From positions 533,934,083 through 533,998,082 of the forward strand of contig NC_058520.1 in the NCBI RefSeq assembly GCF_904849725.1: a stretch of DNA of 64,000 nt, in the 5' to 3' direction. The translations under genes and the position numbers were made by a program. Source of the DNA: Hordeum vulgare subsp. vulgare. Lineage: Eukaryota; Streptophyta; Magnoliopsida; Poales; Poaceae. The notes beneath the pieces are model-generated. The model had not been told where the DNA came from. It searched no databases and was given only the letters and a program-made list of their open reading frames with translations. Shown here in pieces: positions 20,258 through 32,276 of the stretch (its first letter is position 1; each line of letters starts with the position of its first letter).

Positions 20258-21777
20258 GACCTCGCTTGTCCAAAAGCGAAAACCAAGCTGCATAAACACG
20301 TCCACATGTTTGGGGACGAAGGTGTCGATAAAACATAATACGGACATAAAGGCATCATGATCACACATAGAGCATCAATACATCATAAAGATTCTTATGG
20401 GAAAGTAACAATTCCTTCACAAAGCAAAGCATGAAGCAAAAACCTTACCGAGAAGTAACCAACAATAATCCATAGTCATTGAAGCAATTGCAATTTATCA
20501 CAACATCAGAAAGAGTCAAATAAGAGCTTGTAAGGCAAACCCACATACTCAATCATCTCTTTTGTTTTCCACAATTGTTACAACTCACGTGGTACTCATG
20601 GTGTCAAAGTTTCAGCTGGACACAGAGGAAGATAGGGGCTTATAGTTTGCCTCCCAACCATTTACCTCAAGGGTAAAGTCAACAACAATAAAGCATAAGT
20701 ACTCAACTCCAAGTTGATATATGAATATAGATCTTTCCCAAGCATGTGACGGTAGCCAAGACAAAGGCAAAAAAGGGAATTGGTGATGATCACCATGACT
20801 CTTTCAAGGGTAAAAAGTAAAGGTACAAGATAGGCCCTTCGCAGAGGGAAGCAGATGTTGTCATGCGCTTTTGAGGTTTGAATGTGTGTCCTCTTAGTGC
20901 GGAGGAACGTCACTTTATATTGCCTCCTGTGATAAAGAACTTTATTATGCAGTCTGTCACTTTTATTTCTTCCTCATCACAGGTTCGTACAAAGCTTATT
21001 TTCCACACACTAATAGATCATACATATTAGAGAGCAATTTTTATTGCTTGCACCGATGACAACTTACTTGAAGGATCTTATTCAATCCATAGGTAGGTAT
21101 GGTGGACTCTCATGGCAAAACTGGTTGGAGGTTTATGGATGCACAAGTAGTATCTCTACTTCGTGCGGTAGTTTTGGCTAATCTGAGGTGGAAGCAATCA
21201 TCACATGCTAAGGGATCTCTAATCATATAATATTGTTTGGAACCAAACAAACACAATTCATTATGTTGTCTTCCTTGTCCAACATCTACTCCTAGGCATG
21301 TAATAGTTTGGCGAGTGCTCACAATTGTAAAAAGTGTCTAAGATGATATATTTATATGTGAGCCTCTCTTTCCTTATTACTTCTTATTAATTGCAACAAT
21401 GACTGAGGTCTATGCTGATTTATTCTCAACAAGTTTCAATCATCATACGTGTCCTAAGTGAAGTTATCACTTTCCATAAGATCGTCTCATGATCTTTCAT
21501 GCTATCGTTCTTTTCATACTTTTGATCATGGCACAAAGCAAAGCCCTTGACTATGACACTCTTTATTATATAGCTCGTAAGCTCGAATACATCGGGGGAG
21601 AGACAAAAGAAAAAGACTCAAACTAAAAACTAAAGACTTATTCCTCTAAAAGAAGAAATAAAAACTGAAAAGGAAAGAACTAAAACAAAGGTAAAAGCAA
21701 AAGATATAAAGGTGATACGATACCAGGGCAACTCCCCCAAGCTTGGCACAAGCCAAGGGGATTGCCCATACCAATGC
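20258..21777 (-). other. Element C 3' non-coding region
   Basis: It lies between the post-pol ORF and the polypurine tract and aligns with 50312-51835 of element D. No ORF is conserved between the two. A second polypurine-like motif is present at 21732-21744, about 1.5 kb from the LTR. Confidence 0.75.
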
Positions 21778-22293
21778 TTAGTTGTCTTCCTTTGGTGGTG
21801 ATGGTGGTGTTGTTGGAGTAGTCTGATCCTCCGTCTTCCAAGGCATAGGTGCTCCATCATGGCAGGATGAACGAGTCACCGGAATCCTCAAATCTGCAGC
21901 CAACCTTATTGATTTAAATCTGTACTCATACTCACAGTTTTGATTCTACACGTCATAGATCTGGCCGTGAAGTTGGTCAACCCTATCGTAAAGCCTGGAG
22001 AGGTGTTTCCCAATATCAATGGCATCCATCTTGTGATTGCTAGTGAACTCCATGATCATCGTGTGGTTGGCGTTGAGTCCATGCTCAACCATCCCTTGGC
22101 ACTTGAAGACTTGTTGCTCCATTGCTTCGAGCCTCGTCTCCATGCTTCCGGTCTTCTTAGGCCCCTCAACATCACGGATGTGCAACATCCCCTCGCTCAT
22201 CTTGATAGATTGAGGGTGTTTCAACACTTCTGTGAGGTAGGGATTGATGACCTTCTCGAACATCTTGTCCTAAGGAGCGTTTGGGGAAGTCAT
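21778..22293 (-). pseudogene. Element C post-pol ORF, coiled-coil-like, function unknown
   Basis: The frame starts ATGACTTCC at 22293 and ends ..PPSPPKEDN-TAA at 21778, about 171 codons. It has in-frame stops near residue 8 and after QIYDV. The readable part contains MFEKVINPYLTEVLKHP and a heptad-like stretch with ETRLEAMEQQVFKCQGMVE and LSRLYDRVDQLHGQ, suggestive of a coiled coil. No zinc finger, signal peptide or enzyme motif is visible. Element D has an unrelated protein at the same place that ends with the same PPKEDN. Confidence 0.6.
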
Positions 22294-22377
22294 GATGATC
22301 TAGATCTGCGGCAGAAACAAGCTCGAAACAAAAACAGAGGAAAACTACGCAATACGGAGATCAAAACTTTCGGGCAA

Positions 22378-22574
22378 CTATATATTGATTTTTTTCTGGG
22401 CCAGAAGGAGTCCTCCGCAAGAAAACGGAGTCCGGGAGGCACACGAGGTGCCCACAAGCTTGCCCACCGCCACCAGGGGGTGGTGGCGGAGTGGGGGCTT
22501 GTGGCTGCCTCGTTTGCTCTTCGGACTGCTTTCATTTTCTAATTTTCCAAAAATTCCAAAACTGAGGAAATTTC
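22378..22574 (-). promoter_or_regulatory. Leader-like GC-rich block upstream of the element C post-pol ORF
   Basis: The order of short motifs (aaaattggaatttttggaa-like tract, acaag/gcttgtgg flanks around ccgccacc..ggtggcgg at 22451-22505, then ttctggcccagaaaaaa) copies the arrangement inside the LTR leaders. It separates integrase from the post-pol ORF. It may carry a promoter or an RNA structure for expression of the last ORF; that is inference. Confidence 0.45.
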
Positions 22575-25455
22575 CTATTGGAAAAGTATCGGAGTCCAAT
22601 TTCTTGCCGAAACAGATACATCTTCGTTTTCAAGGTCTGAAACAGGCTGATAAACATCCCTTATGCACTCATCTGGAGTTATGACATTAATGATATTGGT
22701 CTCAACATTTATGGGAGTACCAGAGATGTAATGCTTGATTCTTTGCCCATTTACCACTCTAGGAAAATTTCCTTCCGTGTTATTGATTTTGATGGCACCG
22801 GAACGATATACTTCCTCGACAACATAGGGACCTTCCCATTTAGAGAGAAGCTTGCCAGCAAAGAATCTCAAACGAGAATTGTATAGCAAGACATAATCAC
22901 CTACATTGAACTCTCGTTTCTGTATTCGTTTGTCGTGCCATCTCTTAACCTTTTCCTTGAACAACCTGGCATTCTCATATGTCTGGGCTCTCCATTCATC
23001 TAACGAGCTGATATCAAACAACCGCTTCTCACCGGCAAGTTTGAAATCAAAGTTGAGCTCTTTGATTGCCCAATAAGCTTTGTGTTCCAGCTCAAGAGGT
23101 AAATGACAGGCCTTACCGTAAACCATTTTATACGGTGACATGCCCATGGGATTCTTATAAGCAGTCCTATAAGCCCATAGTGCATCGTCAAGTTTGCTAG
23201 ACCAGTTCTTTCGAGATCTATTGATGGTCTTTTGTAGGATCAACTTGATCTCCCTATTACTCAACTCCACTTGACCACTAGACTGAGGATGATAAGGAGA
23301 TGCAACTCTATGGTTGACATCATACTTAGCTAGCATCTTGCGGAAAACACCATGAATAAAGTGTGAACCGCCATCAGTCATCAAGTATCTAGGGACTCCA
23401 AATCTTGGGAATATGACTTCTTTAAGCATCTTAATAGAGGTGTGGTGATCAACATTTTTAGTGGGGATAGCTTCTACCCACTTAGTAACGTAATCCACAG
23501 CAACTAAGATGTGAGTGTACCCATTGGAACTCGGGAAGGGTCCCATATAATCAAAGCCCCATACATCAAATGGTTCAATGACAAGTGAATAGTTCATAGG
23601 CATTTCCTGACGCTTACTGATGTTCCCTATGCTTTGGCATTCGGCACAAGACAAGACAAACTTACGGGCATCCTTGAAGAGAGTGGGCCAATAGAAACCT
23701 GATTGCAATACCTTATGGGCAGTTCTATCTCCAGCATGGTGTCCTCCATAGGCTTCGGAATGACACTTCTGCAGGATCTGTCCTTGTTCATGTTCAGGCA
23801 CACAACGTCTAATAACACCATCTACTCCTTCCTTATAAAGGTGAGGATCATCCCAAAAGTAGTGTCTCAAATCAAAGAAGAATTTCTTCTTTTGTTGATA
23901 GGTGAAACTGGGTGGTATGTATTTGGCTACGATATAGTTTGCATAATCGGCATACCACGGTGCACTAAGTGAAGTGCGGATGACATTTAATTGCTCATCA
24001 GGAAAGCTGTCATCAATAGGTAGTGGGTCATCAAGGACATTCTCTAGCCTAGACAAGTTATCTGCTACAGGGTTGTCACCACCGTTTCGGTCAACGACGT
24101 GCAAATCAAATTCCTGTAGCAGGAGAACCCATCTGATCAGCCTAGGCTTAGCGTCCTTCTTCTGCATAAGGTACTTAATAGCAGCATGATCAGAGTGAAT
24201 AGTGACTTTGGAGTCAACTATGTAAGATCTGAACTTTTCACATGCAAACACGACTGCTAAAAATTCCTTTTCCGTAGTGGCATAGTTTCTTTGGGCACTG
24301 TCTAGAGTTTTACTAGCGTAGTGAATGACATTCAACTTCTTGTCAACTCTTTCTCCTAGAACAGCACCAACAGCATAATCACTTGCGTCGCACATGATTT
24401 CAAAGGGCAAGTTCCAGTCAGGTGGTTGAACAATAGGTGCGGTTATCAAAGCCTTCTTAAGTATTTCAAAGGCTTCCTCACAATCCTCATCAAAAACAAA
24501 AGGAACATCCTTCTGCAAGAGGTTGGTAAGAGGCCTAGAAATCTTAGAGAAGTCTTTAATGAACCTTCTATAGAAACCAGCATGACCTAAGAAACTTCGT
24601 ATACCTTTGATATCTCTGGGGCAAGGCATTTTCTCAATTGCATCAACCTTAGCCTTATCAACTTCAATGCCTCTCTCAGAAATTTTGTGTCCTAAGACGA
24701 TACCTTCATTAACCATAAAGTGGCACTTCTCCCAATTCAAGATGAGGTTGGTTTCTTCGCATCTCTGTAAGACTCGATCAAGGTTGCTGAGGCAATCATC
24801 AAAGGAAGACCCGTAAACGGAGAAGTCATCCATGAAAACCTCGACAATCTTTTCACAAAAGTCAGAGAATATAGCCATCATACATCTTTGGAAGGTGGTA
24901 GGTGCATTACATAAGCCAAAAGGCATATGTCTATAGGCAAAGGTACCGAAAGGGAAGGTGAAAGTAGTTTTTATTGATCAGATTGTGCAATAGGTATTTG
25001 CGAGAAACCTGAATAACCGTCTAGAAAGCAGAAGTGTGTGTTCTTTGATAGCCTTTCTAGCATTTGGTCGATGAACGACAAAGGATAATGATCTTTCCTG
25101 GTTGCCTTGTTCACTTTCCGGAAGTCTATCACCATTCTATAGCCGGTAATAATCCTTTGTGAGATTAGTTCATCCTTATCATTAGGAACGACGGTGATAC
25201 CTCCCTTCTTAGGTACGCAATGTACTAGACATACCCAATCACTATGAGCAACAGGATAAATGATTCCTGCTTCGAGAAGCTTTAATATTTCTTTTCTAAC
25301 GACCTCTTTCATCTTAGGATTTAATCTCCTTTGATGATCAACAACTGGTTTAAAGTCAGGATCGGTTTTAATCTTGTGCTGACATAGAGTAGGACTAATA
25401 CCCTTAAGATCATCAAGAGTATATCCAATAGTAGCGCGGTGCTTCCTCAGAGTTT
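22575..25455 (-). pseudogene. Element C reverse transcriptase, RNase H and integrase (Athila-type)
   Basis: The long open part (22575-24926, 783 codons) begins in reverse transcriptase at MPFGLCNAP. It includes the catalytic FMDDFSVYG (Asp pair near 24825-24830), then RNase H ([37 protein letters not shown]) and integrase. The integrase has the HHCC zinc region, [15 protein letters not shown] and [12 protein letters not shown] for the D,D,E triad, and a WEGPYVV module. The N-terminal reverse transcriptase is in a separate frame (24971-25312: VHCVPKKGG, YRMVIDFRKVNKATRKDHYPL). Breaks lie near 24965 and 25480. The domain order (integrase after RNase H) is Ty3/gypsy. It is non-functional as it stands. 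Confidence 0.92.
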
Positions 25456-26253
25456 TTAGTAACTTTTTCTCTTCGCGCTCTGAGAGAGAGCACTAATAAT
25501 GACAGGATATATCTCCTTCTCATCAAGATAGGCATACTTAAGAGTATCAGGCAACTGTTTAAGCTTGAACACAGGATCACCCTTTGGTGGGGGAGGATCC
25601 CCAAGAAGTTCAACAGGCAGATTATTCTTGAGAATAGGATATTGTTCTAAGACAATTTTATCTATCTCATCTCTCTCCTCCACATGCATACCATTTTCAT
25701 GCTCAAGCAGATATTGCTCTAAAGGATCCGTAGGAGGTACGGCAATAGAGGCAAGAGCAATGATTTCATCCCTACCAGATGACTCTCTTTCATGGGGTTG
25801 TCTTCCAAACTTAGAGAAGTCAAATTCATGAGACACACCTTCGAAACTTACTGTGACAGTGTGCTTAATGCAATCAATGTGAGCATTGACAGTGTTGAGA
25901 AAGGGTCTACCAAATATGATGGGACAAAAGCTATCTTCTGCAGTACCAAGGACGAGGAAATCAGTAGGATACTTCGTCTTACCACACAGGACTTCTACGT
26001 CTCTCACAATTCCCAGAGGGCAGATAGTGTCTCTATTAGCTAACGTAATAGTGACATCAATGGGTTCTAACTCAGCAGGTGCAATCTCATATTTGATTTC
26101 ATCATATAGGGAACGGGGTATTGCACTAACACTAGCTCCCATATCACATAAACCATGGTAACAGTGATCTCCTATCTTAACAGAAACAACGGGCAGGCCA
26201 ATTACGGGTCCGTGCTTGTCTTTCACATGAGGTTTAGCAATTCTAGCGGAGTC
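25456..26253 (-). pseudogene. Element C aspartic protease region
   Basis: The frame 25456-26226 contains GLCDMGASVSAIP, the DxGA active-site loop of retroviral-type proteases, and FGRPFLNTVNAHIDC, the flap-distal hydrophobic segment. The linker EQYPILKNNLPVELLGDPPPPKGDP leads to reverse transcriptase. A TAA-type interruption separates it from the gag frame at about 26250, and a frameshift near 25480 separates it from reverse transcriptase. Confidence 0.85.
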
Positions 26254-27351
26254 CTAACAGAATTTGATAACATGCCTGTTTATGTCTTCGGCTAAGAGAT
26301 CTTTGATAATAGCAACACTAGGTTCAACTCTAATATCCTCAGGGGGTGCAAGTGGTCTAATGTAACCCCTACATATCACAGTTGGAGCTTTAGAATAATC
26401 CTTTATCCTAGCAGGGTATGGTGGTTTCTGAGTGTAAGCACAAGGAACAACAGGATCACTAAAAGCTATGATTTTCTCCTCAACTAGATTGGTTTTGGCT
26501 ATGTTGATTTCTACAGGAGGATGGTATTTAAACCACTTCTCTTTGGGATGATCAACATGAGTAGCAAAAGATTCACATAGAGAAGCTACTATCTCAGAGT
26601 CAAGTCCATACTTAGCGCTAAAATCGATAGAAGTGTTTGTCTCAACAAAAGATTTAACGCAATCAAACTGGAAATTCATACTTGACTCCTTACCTTCCTC
26701 CAACTCCCAATCTTCAGAGTTGCGTTTGATTCTCTCCAATAAATTCCACTTGTGATCAATATCCTTCTTCATAAAAGAACCGGCACAAGAAGTGTCAAGC
26801 ATGGTACGATCTTCATGAGAAAGACGAGCATAAAAGTTTTGAGTGATGATTTCTCTCGAGAGCTCATGATTGGGGCATGAATATAGCATTGATTTAAGCC
26901 TCCCCTAAGCTTGAGCTATGCTTTCCCTGTCATGAGGCCAAAAGTTAAAAATAAAGTTCCGATCACGATGTACTAAATGCATAGGATAGAACTTTTGATG
27001 AAATTCCAATTTCAACCTATTGTAGCCCCATGATCCAGCATCATCACATAGCCTATACCATGTCAACGCCTTATCCTTCAAAGATAAAGGAAAGACTTTC
27101 TTCTTTACCTCATCCTCGGGCAAACCTGCAAGCTTAAATAAACCACAAACTTCATCTACATAGATTAGATGAAAGTCTGGATGTGAAGATCCATCTCTTG
27201 TAAAAGGATTAGCCAATAGTTTCTCAAGCATACCCAAAGGAATTTCATAAAACACATTTTCAGTAGGTACCTTAGGTTGAGGAGCAACTCCTCGTGCTTC
27301 CGTTCGTGGTAAAGATACCCAGAACAAACTCCTCAAAGGAAGAGTTTCCAT
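26254..27351 (-). pseudogene. Element C gag
   Basis: The start ATG at 27351 (METLPLRSL) lies about 80 bases past the degenerate primer-binding site. The frame carries the plant Retrotrans_gag signatures FSLKDKALTWYRL-like (PLSLKDKALTWYRLCDD), LKLEFHQKFYP and RESIAQA. It is broken at about 26890 where the tryptophan of QAWGRL has become TAG; the downstream gag continues at 26254-26889. No zinc knuckle was seen. Confidence 0.88.
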
Positions 27352-27457
27352 GGTGACAAGCGACAATAAATTTCAGCACATTATATAAATGTTTCCTTAC
27401 CAATTTCCACTTACCAAAGGCGCTTCACTCCCTGACAACAGCGTGAGAAAAGAGTCT

Positions 27458-27818
27458 TGATGACCCACAAGTATAGGGGATCAATCGTAGTCCTTTCGAT
27501 AAGTAAGAGTGTCGAACCCAACGAGGAGCAGAAGGCTCTGATAAACGGATTTCAGCAAGGTTATAACTGCAGGCACTGAAAGTAGCAGTAACAAGTGATG
27601 GTGTAGCGCGGTGAAACGTAGTGAGAAAAAAGTTGGTGATGACGTGTTTCACTTGCTACGTTTCACCTCACCACACCATCACTTGTTACCGCTAATTTCA
27701 GTGCTTGCAGTTATTACCTTGCTAAAAACCGTTTATTAGAGCCTTCCGCTCCTCATTGGGTTCGACACTCTTACTTATCCAAAGGACTACGATTGATCCC
27801 CTATACTTGTGGGTCATC
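27458..27818. repeat. Palindrome of two truncated 5' LTRs, head to head
   Basis: The left arm (27458-27621) and right arm (27656-27818) are inverted copies of the last about 165 bases of the D-type LTR, roughly 91% identical by eye. They are separated by a 34-bp spacer. Both arms stop at the same LTR position (gtgaaacgtag). Beyond the arms the gag-pol genes of C and D continue the inverted repeat for about 2.7 kb. Confidence 0.92.
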
Positions 27819-27829
27819 AAGACTCTTTT

Positions 27830-27847
27830 TTGGCACCGTTGCCGGGG
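27830..27847 (+). other. Element D primer-binding site (tRNA-Asp type)
   Basis: TGGCACCGTTGCCGGGGA differs by one base from the complement of the plant tRNA-Asp 3' end. It lies 11 bases after the LTR end gggtcatca. Confidence 0.85.
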
Positions 27848-27925
27848 AGTGAAACGCCTTTGGTAAGTGGAATTTGGTAAGGAAACATTTATATACCGTG
27901 CTGAAATTTATTGTCACTTGTCACT

Positions 27926-30557
27926 ATGGAAACTGTTCCTTCGAGGAATTTGTTCGGGGTATCTTCACCACGAACAGAAGCACGAGGAGTTGCCCCTAAA
28001 CCTAAGGTACCTACTGAAAATATCTTTTATGAATTTCCTTCAGGTATGCTTGAGAAACTGCTGGCTAATCCTTTTACAGTAGATGGATCATCACATCCAG
28101 ACTTGCATCTAATCTATGTAGATGAAGTTTGTGGTTTATTTAAGATTGCAAGTTTGCCCGAGGATGAGGTAAAGAAGAAAGTCTTTCCTTTATCTTTGAA
28201 GGATAAGGCGTTGACATGGTATAGGCTATGTGATGATACTGGATCATGGGACTACAATCGGTTGAAATTGGAATTTCATCAAAAGTTTTATCCTATGCAT
28301 TTAGTACATCGTGATCGGAATTATATTTATAACTTTTGGCCTCGTGACAGGGAAAGCATAGCTCAAGCTTGGGGAGGCTTAAATAAATGCTATATTCATG
28401 CCCCAATCATGAGCTCTCGAGAGAAATTATCACCCAAAACATTTATGCTAGACTTTCTCATGAAGATCGTACCATGCTTGACACTTCTTGTACCGGTTCT
28501 TTTATGAAGAAGGATATTGACCACAAGTGGAATTTATTGGAAAGAATCAAACGTAACTCTGAAGATTGGGAGCTTGAAGAAGGTAAGGAGTCAGGTATGA
28601 ATTTCCAGTTTGATTGCGTTAAATCTTTTGTTGAAACAAACACTTCTAGAGATTTTAGCACTAAGTATGGACTTGACTCTAAGATAGTAGCTTCTCTATG
28701 TGAATCTTTTGCTGCTCATGTTGATTTTCCCAAAGAGAAGTTGTTTAAGTATCATCCTCCTGGAGAAGTCAACATAGTTAAACCCAATCTAGTTGAAGAG
28801 AAAGTCATTGCCTATAATGATCCTATTGTTCCTTGTGCCTACACTGAGAAACCACCTTACCCTGCTAGGAAAAAGGATTATTCTAAAGCTCCAACTGTGA
28901 TACGTAGGGGTTACATTAGACCACTTGCACCCCCTGAGGAAATTAGAGTTGAACCTAGTGTTTCTATTATCAAAGATCTTTTAGCCGAAGACATAGACGG
29001 GCATGTTATCAAATTCTGTGAGGACTCCGCTAGAATTGCTAAACCTCACGCGAAAGACAAATACGGACCTGTAGTTGGCCTGCCCGTTGTTTCTGTCAAG
29101 ATAGGAGATCACTATTATCATGGTTTATGTGATATGGGTGCTATTGTTAGTGCAATACCCTGGTCCCTTTATGATGAAATCAAAGATGAGATTGCACCTG
29201 CTGAGTTAGAACCCATTGATGTCACTATTACGCTAGCTAATAGAGACACTATCTGCCGTGTGGGAATTGTGAGAGACCTAGAACTCCTATGTGGTAAGAC
29301 GAAGTATCCTACTGATTTCCTCGTCCTTGCTACTGCACAAGATAGCTTTTGTCCCATCATATTTGGTAGACCCTTTCTCAACACTGTCAATGCTCATATT
29401 GATTGCATTAAACAGACTATCACTGTTAGTTTCGAGGGTGTGTCTCATGAATTTAAGTTCTCCAAGTTTGGAAGACGACCCCATGAAAAAGAGTCATCTG
29501 GTAGGGATGAAATCATTGGTCTTGCCTCTATTGCCGTACCTCCTACGGATCCTCTAGAGCAATATCTGCTTGAGCATGAAAATGATATGCATATGGGTGA
29601 AAGAGATGAGATAGATAAAATTGTTTTAGAACAATATCCTATTCTCAAGAATAATCTGCCTATTGAACTGCTTGGGGATCCTCCCCCACCAAAGGGTGAT
29701 CCTGTGTTCGAGCTAAAACAGCTACCAGATACTCTTAAGTATGCCTATCTTGATGAGAAGGAGATATATCCTGTTATTATTAGTGCTCACCTCTCGAATC
29801 ACGAAGAGAAGAAGTTATTAAAAACTTTGAGGAAGCATCGTGCTCCTATTGGATATACTCTTGATGACCTTAAGGGTATTAGCCCCACTCTATGTCAGCA
29901 CAAGATTAAAACCGATCCTGATTCTAAGCCAGTTGCTGATCATCAACGGAGATTAAATTCGAGGATGAAAGAGGTCATGAGAAAAGAAATATTAAAGCTT
30001 CTGGAAGCAGGAATCATTTATCATGTTGCTTATAGCGATTGGGTAAGTCTAGTACATTGCGTACCTAAGAAGGGAGGTATCACCGTCGTTCCTAATGATA
30101 AGAATGAACTAATCCCACAAAGGATTATTACTGGCTATAGGATGGTGATAGACTTCCGGAAACTGAACAAGGCAACTAGGAAAGACCATTATCCTTTGTC
30201 GTTTATCGACCAAATGCTAGAAAGGCTATCTAAACACACACACTTCTGCTTTCTAGACGGTTATCCAGGTTTCTTGCAAATACCTGTTGCACAATCTGAT
30301 CAGGAGAAAACCACTTTCACCTGCCCCTTCGGTACCTTTGCTTATAGACGTATGCCTTTTGGCTTATGCAATGCACCTGCCACCTTTCAAAGATGTATGA
30401 TGGCAATATTCTCTGACTTCCGTGAAAAGATTGTTGAGGTTTTCATGGATGAATTCTCCGTTTACGGTTCTTCATTTGACGATTGCCTCAGCAACCTTGA
30501 TCGAGTCTTACAGAGATGCAAAGATACCAACCTTGTCTTGAACTGGGAGAAGTGCCA
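27926..30557 (+). pseudogene. Element D gag, protease and N-terminal reverse transcriptase
   Basis: Gag starts at ATG 27926 (METVPSRNLF) and shares PLSLKDKALTWYRL, LKLEFHQKFYP and RESIAQAW with element C. A base lost in the G-run near 28372 shifts the frame; reading continues in the frame of 28387-30557. Protease shows GLCDMGAIVSAIPW and FGRPFLNTVNAHIDC. Reverse transcriptase shows VHCVPKKGG, YRMVIDFRKLNKATRKDHYPL, FCFLDGYPGF and [12 protein letters not shown]. The catalytic box reads FMDEFSVYG (30442-30468), so the second Asp is Glu and the enzyme would be impaired. The gene is cut at 30557 by element E. Confidence 0.92.
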
Positions 30558-32249
30558 TGATACGTCTCCATCGTATCTACTTTTCCAAACCCTTTTGCCC
30601 TTGTTTTGGAGTCTAATTTGCATGATTTGAATGGAACTAACCCGGACTGACGTTGTTTTGAGCAGAATTGCCATGGTGTTGTTTTTGTGCAGAAATGAAA
30701 GTTCTCGGAACGTCCTGAAAATTTACGGAGAATATTTTTGGAAAATATGAAAAATACGTGCGCAAAGATCCACCGGAGGGGACGGGCCAGTGGGCCGCAA
30801 GCCCTGTCCCCCCTGGCTGCGGCAACCAAGCTTGTGGGGCCCACGTGGCTCTGCCGCCCCCAACTCCAGCTCTATTTATTCCCTTTCGTCCCGAAAAAAT
30901 CAAGAGAGAAGATTTCATCGCGTTTACGACAAGGAGGCGCTGCCACACCCTATTCTTCATCTGGAGGGCAGATCTGGAGTCCGTTTTGGTCTTCGGATCA
31001 AGGAGATCGTCGCCATCGTCATCATCAACCTTCTTCCCTCTCCAATTCCATGAAGCTCTTCATCGTTCGTGAGTAATCTATTCGTAGGCTGGTTGGGCGG
31101 TGATGAGTAGGATGATATCTATCATGTAATCGAGTTAGTTTTGACGGGGATTGATCCCTAGTATCCACTATGTTCTGAGATTGATGTTGCTACTACTTTG
31201 CCATGCTTAATGCTTGTCACTAGGGCCCGGGTGCCATGATTTTAGATCTGAAATTATTATGTTGTCACCAATATATGTGTGTTTTAGATCCGATCTTGCA
31301 AGTTGTAGTTACCTACTATGTGTTATGATCCGGCAACCCCGGAGTGATAATAACCGGAACCACTCTCGATGATGACCATAGTCTGAGGAGTTCATGTGTT
31401 CACCAAGTGCTAATGCGTTGGTTCGGTTCTTTATTAAAAGTAGAACCTTAGTATCCCGTAGTATCCTTTTGGACCCCGCTGCCATGGGAGGGATGGACAA
31501 TAGATGTCATGCAAGTTATTTTCCCTAAGCACATATGACTACACACGGAATGCATGCCTACATCACATTGACGAACGGGAGCTAGCCACATATCTCTTCG
31601 TGTTATAACTGTTGCATGCTGAATGTCATCCGACGAATCACCGACCCATTGCCTACGAGTTTGTCCCACTGCTGCCGTTACTTGTTTTGCTTTGCTGCTG
31701 TTACTACTGTTGCTGCTACTGCTACTTGCTGCCACTCTTACTTGCTACTGCTGCTACTTGCTACTGCTTTTACTCGCTACTGTTGCTACTTGCTACTGCT
31801 GTTCCTTGCCACTGCTGTTACTCGTTACACTGCTGCTACCTGCTACAATACTTTTTATAGGACCGTTGTCGGGAAAGACTATTTCCTGTCCACGGGCAAC
31901 TTACTGGCGCCATTGATACAACAGTTAGGAATAGTCTATCGTCAACAGATCGTTTCTGGCACTGTTGCTATCATACTACTTTGCTACAGATACTTTGCTT
32001 GCAGATACTAATCTTTCAGGTGTGGTTGAATCTGACACATTCAGCTGCTAATACTTGAGAATATTCTTTCACTTCCCGTCGCGCGAACCAACAAATTTGG
32101 GTTGAATACTCTACCCTCGAAAACTGCCGCGATCCCACGCGCTGGTGGGCCATTGCAAGACAATTGCTAATTGTTGAGCAACGGGGACAAGCTCTTTTCT
32201 GGCTCCGTTGCCGTGGAGGCATCAAGTCAGGAATAGTTGCACGTCAGCA
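30558..32249 (+). repeat. Element E 5' LTR (1692 bp) with PBS-like ladder and trinucleotide-rich tract
   Basis: It matches 45808-47550 end to end. The leader has the GC-rich hairpin at 30793-30839. A tract rich in tgc/tac triplets lies at 31667-31855 and gives spurious Leu/Cys-rich ORFs. The last 400 bases contain four motifs resembling the tRNA-Asp primer-binding site (31857, 31905, 31957, 32200), ahead of the true site at 32259, which lies just outside the LTR. Confidence 0.9.
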
Positions 32250-32258
32250 GCATTTTTC

Positions 32259-32276
32259 TGGCACCGTTGCCGGGGA
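32259..32276 (+). other. Element E primer-binding site (tRNA-Asp type)
   Basis: TGGCACCGTTGCCGGGGA starts nine bases after the LTR end CGTCAGCA. It is the last of a series of similar motifs. Confidence 0.85.

Larger units (their letters stand above)
18152..27621 (-). mobile_element. Element C: Athila-type Ty3/gypsy retrotransposon, 5' LTR truncated
   Basis: The minus-strand order is truncated 5' LTR (27458-27621), degenerate primer-binding site (about 27429-27448), gag, protease, reverse transcriptase, RNase H, integrase, leader-like GC-rich block (22380-22560), post-pol ORF (21778-22293), polypurine tract (20243-20257) and 3' LTR (18152-20242). The coding region has several stops and frameshifts. 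Its 5' end abuts the 5' end of element D in the palindrome centred at 27638. Confidence 0.88.

Noticed and set aside
22575..24926. Possible intact, active polymerase (783 open codons)
   Set aside because: The catalytic box is intact, but the N-terminal reverse transcriptase is in another frame, gag has a stop and the 5' LTR is truncated, so the element cannot be autonomous.
31612..32011. Leu/Cys/Tyr-rich ORFs in three overlapping frames in the element E LTRs (also 46866-47291), resembling membrane proteins
   Set aside because: All frames of a tgc/tac triplet-rich tract look hydrophobic. It lies wholly in an LTR and is repeated in both LTRs.
32259..32276. tRNA-Asp gene fragment
   Set aside because: Only the 3' end complement is present, at the place expected of a retrotransposon primer-binding site. 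No cloverleaf can be drawn.
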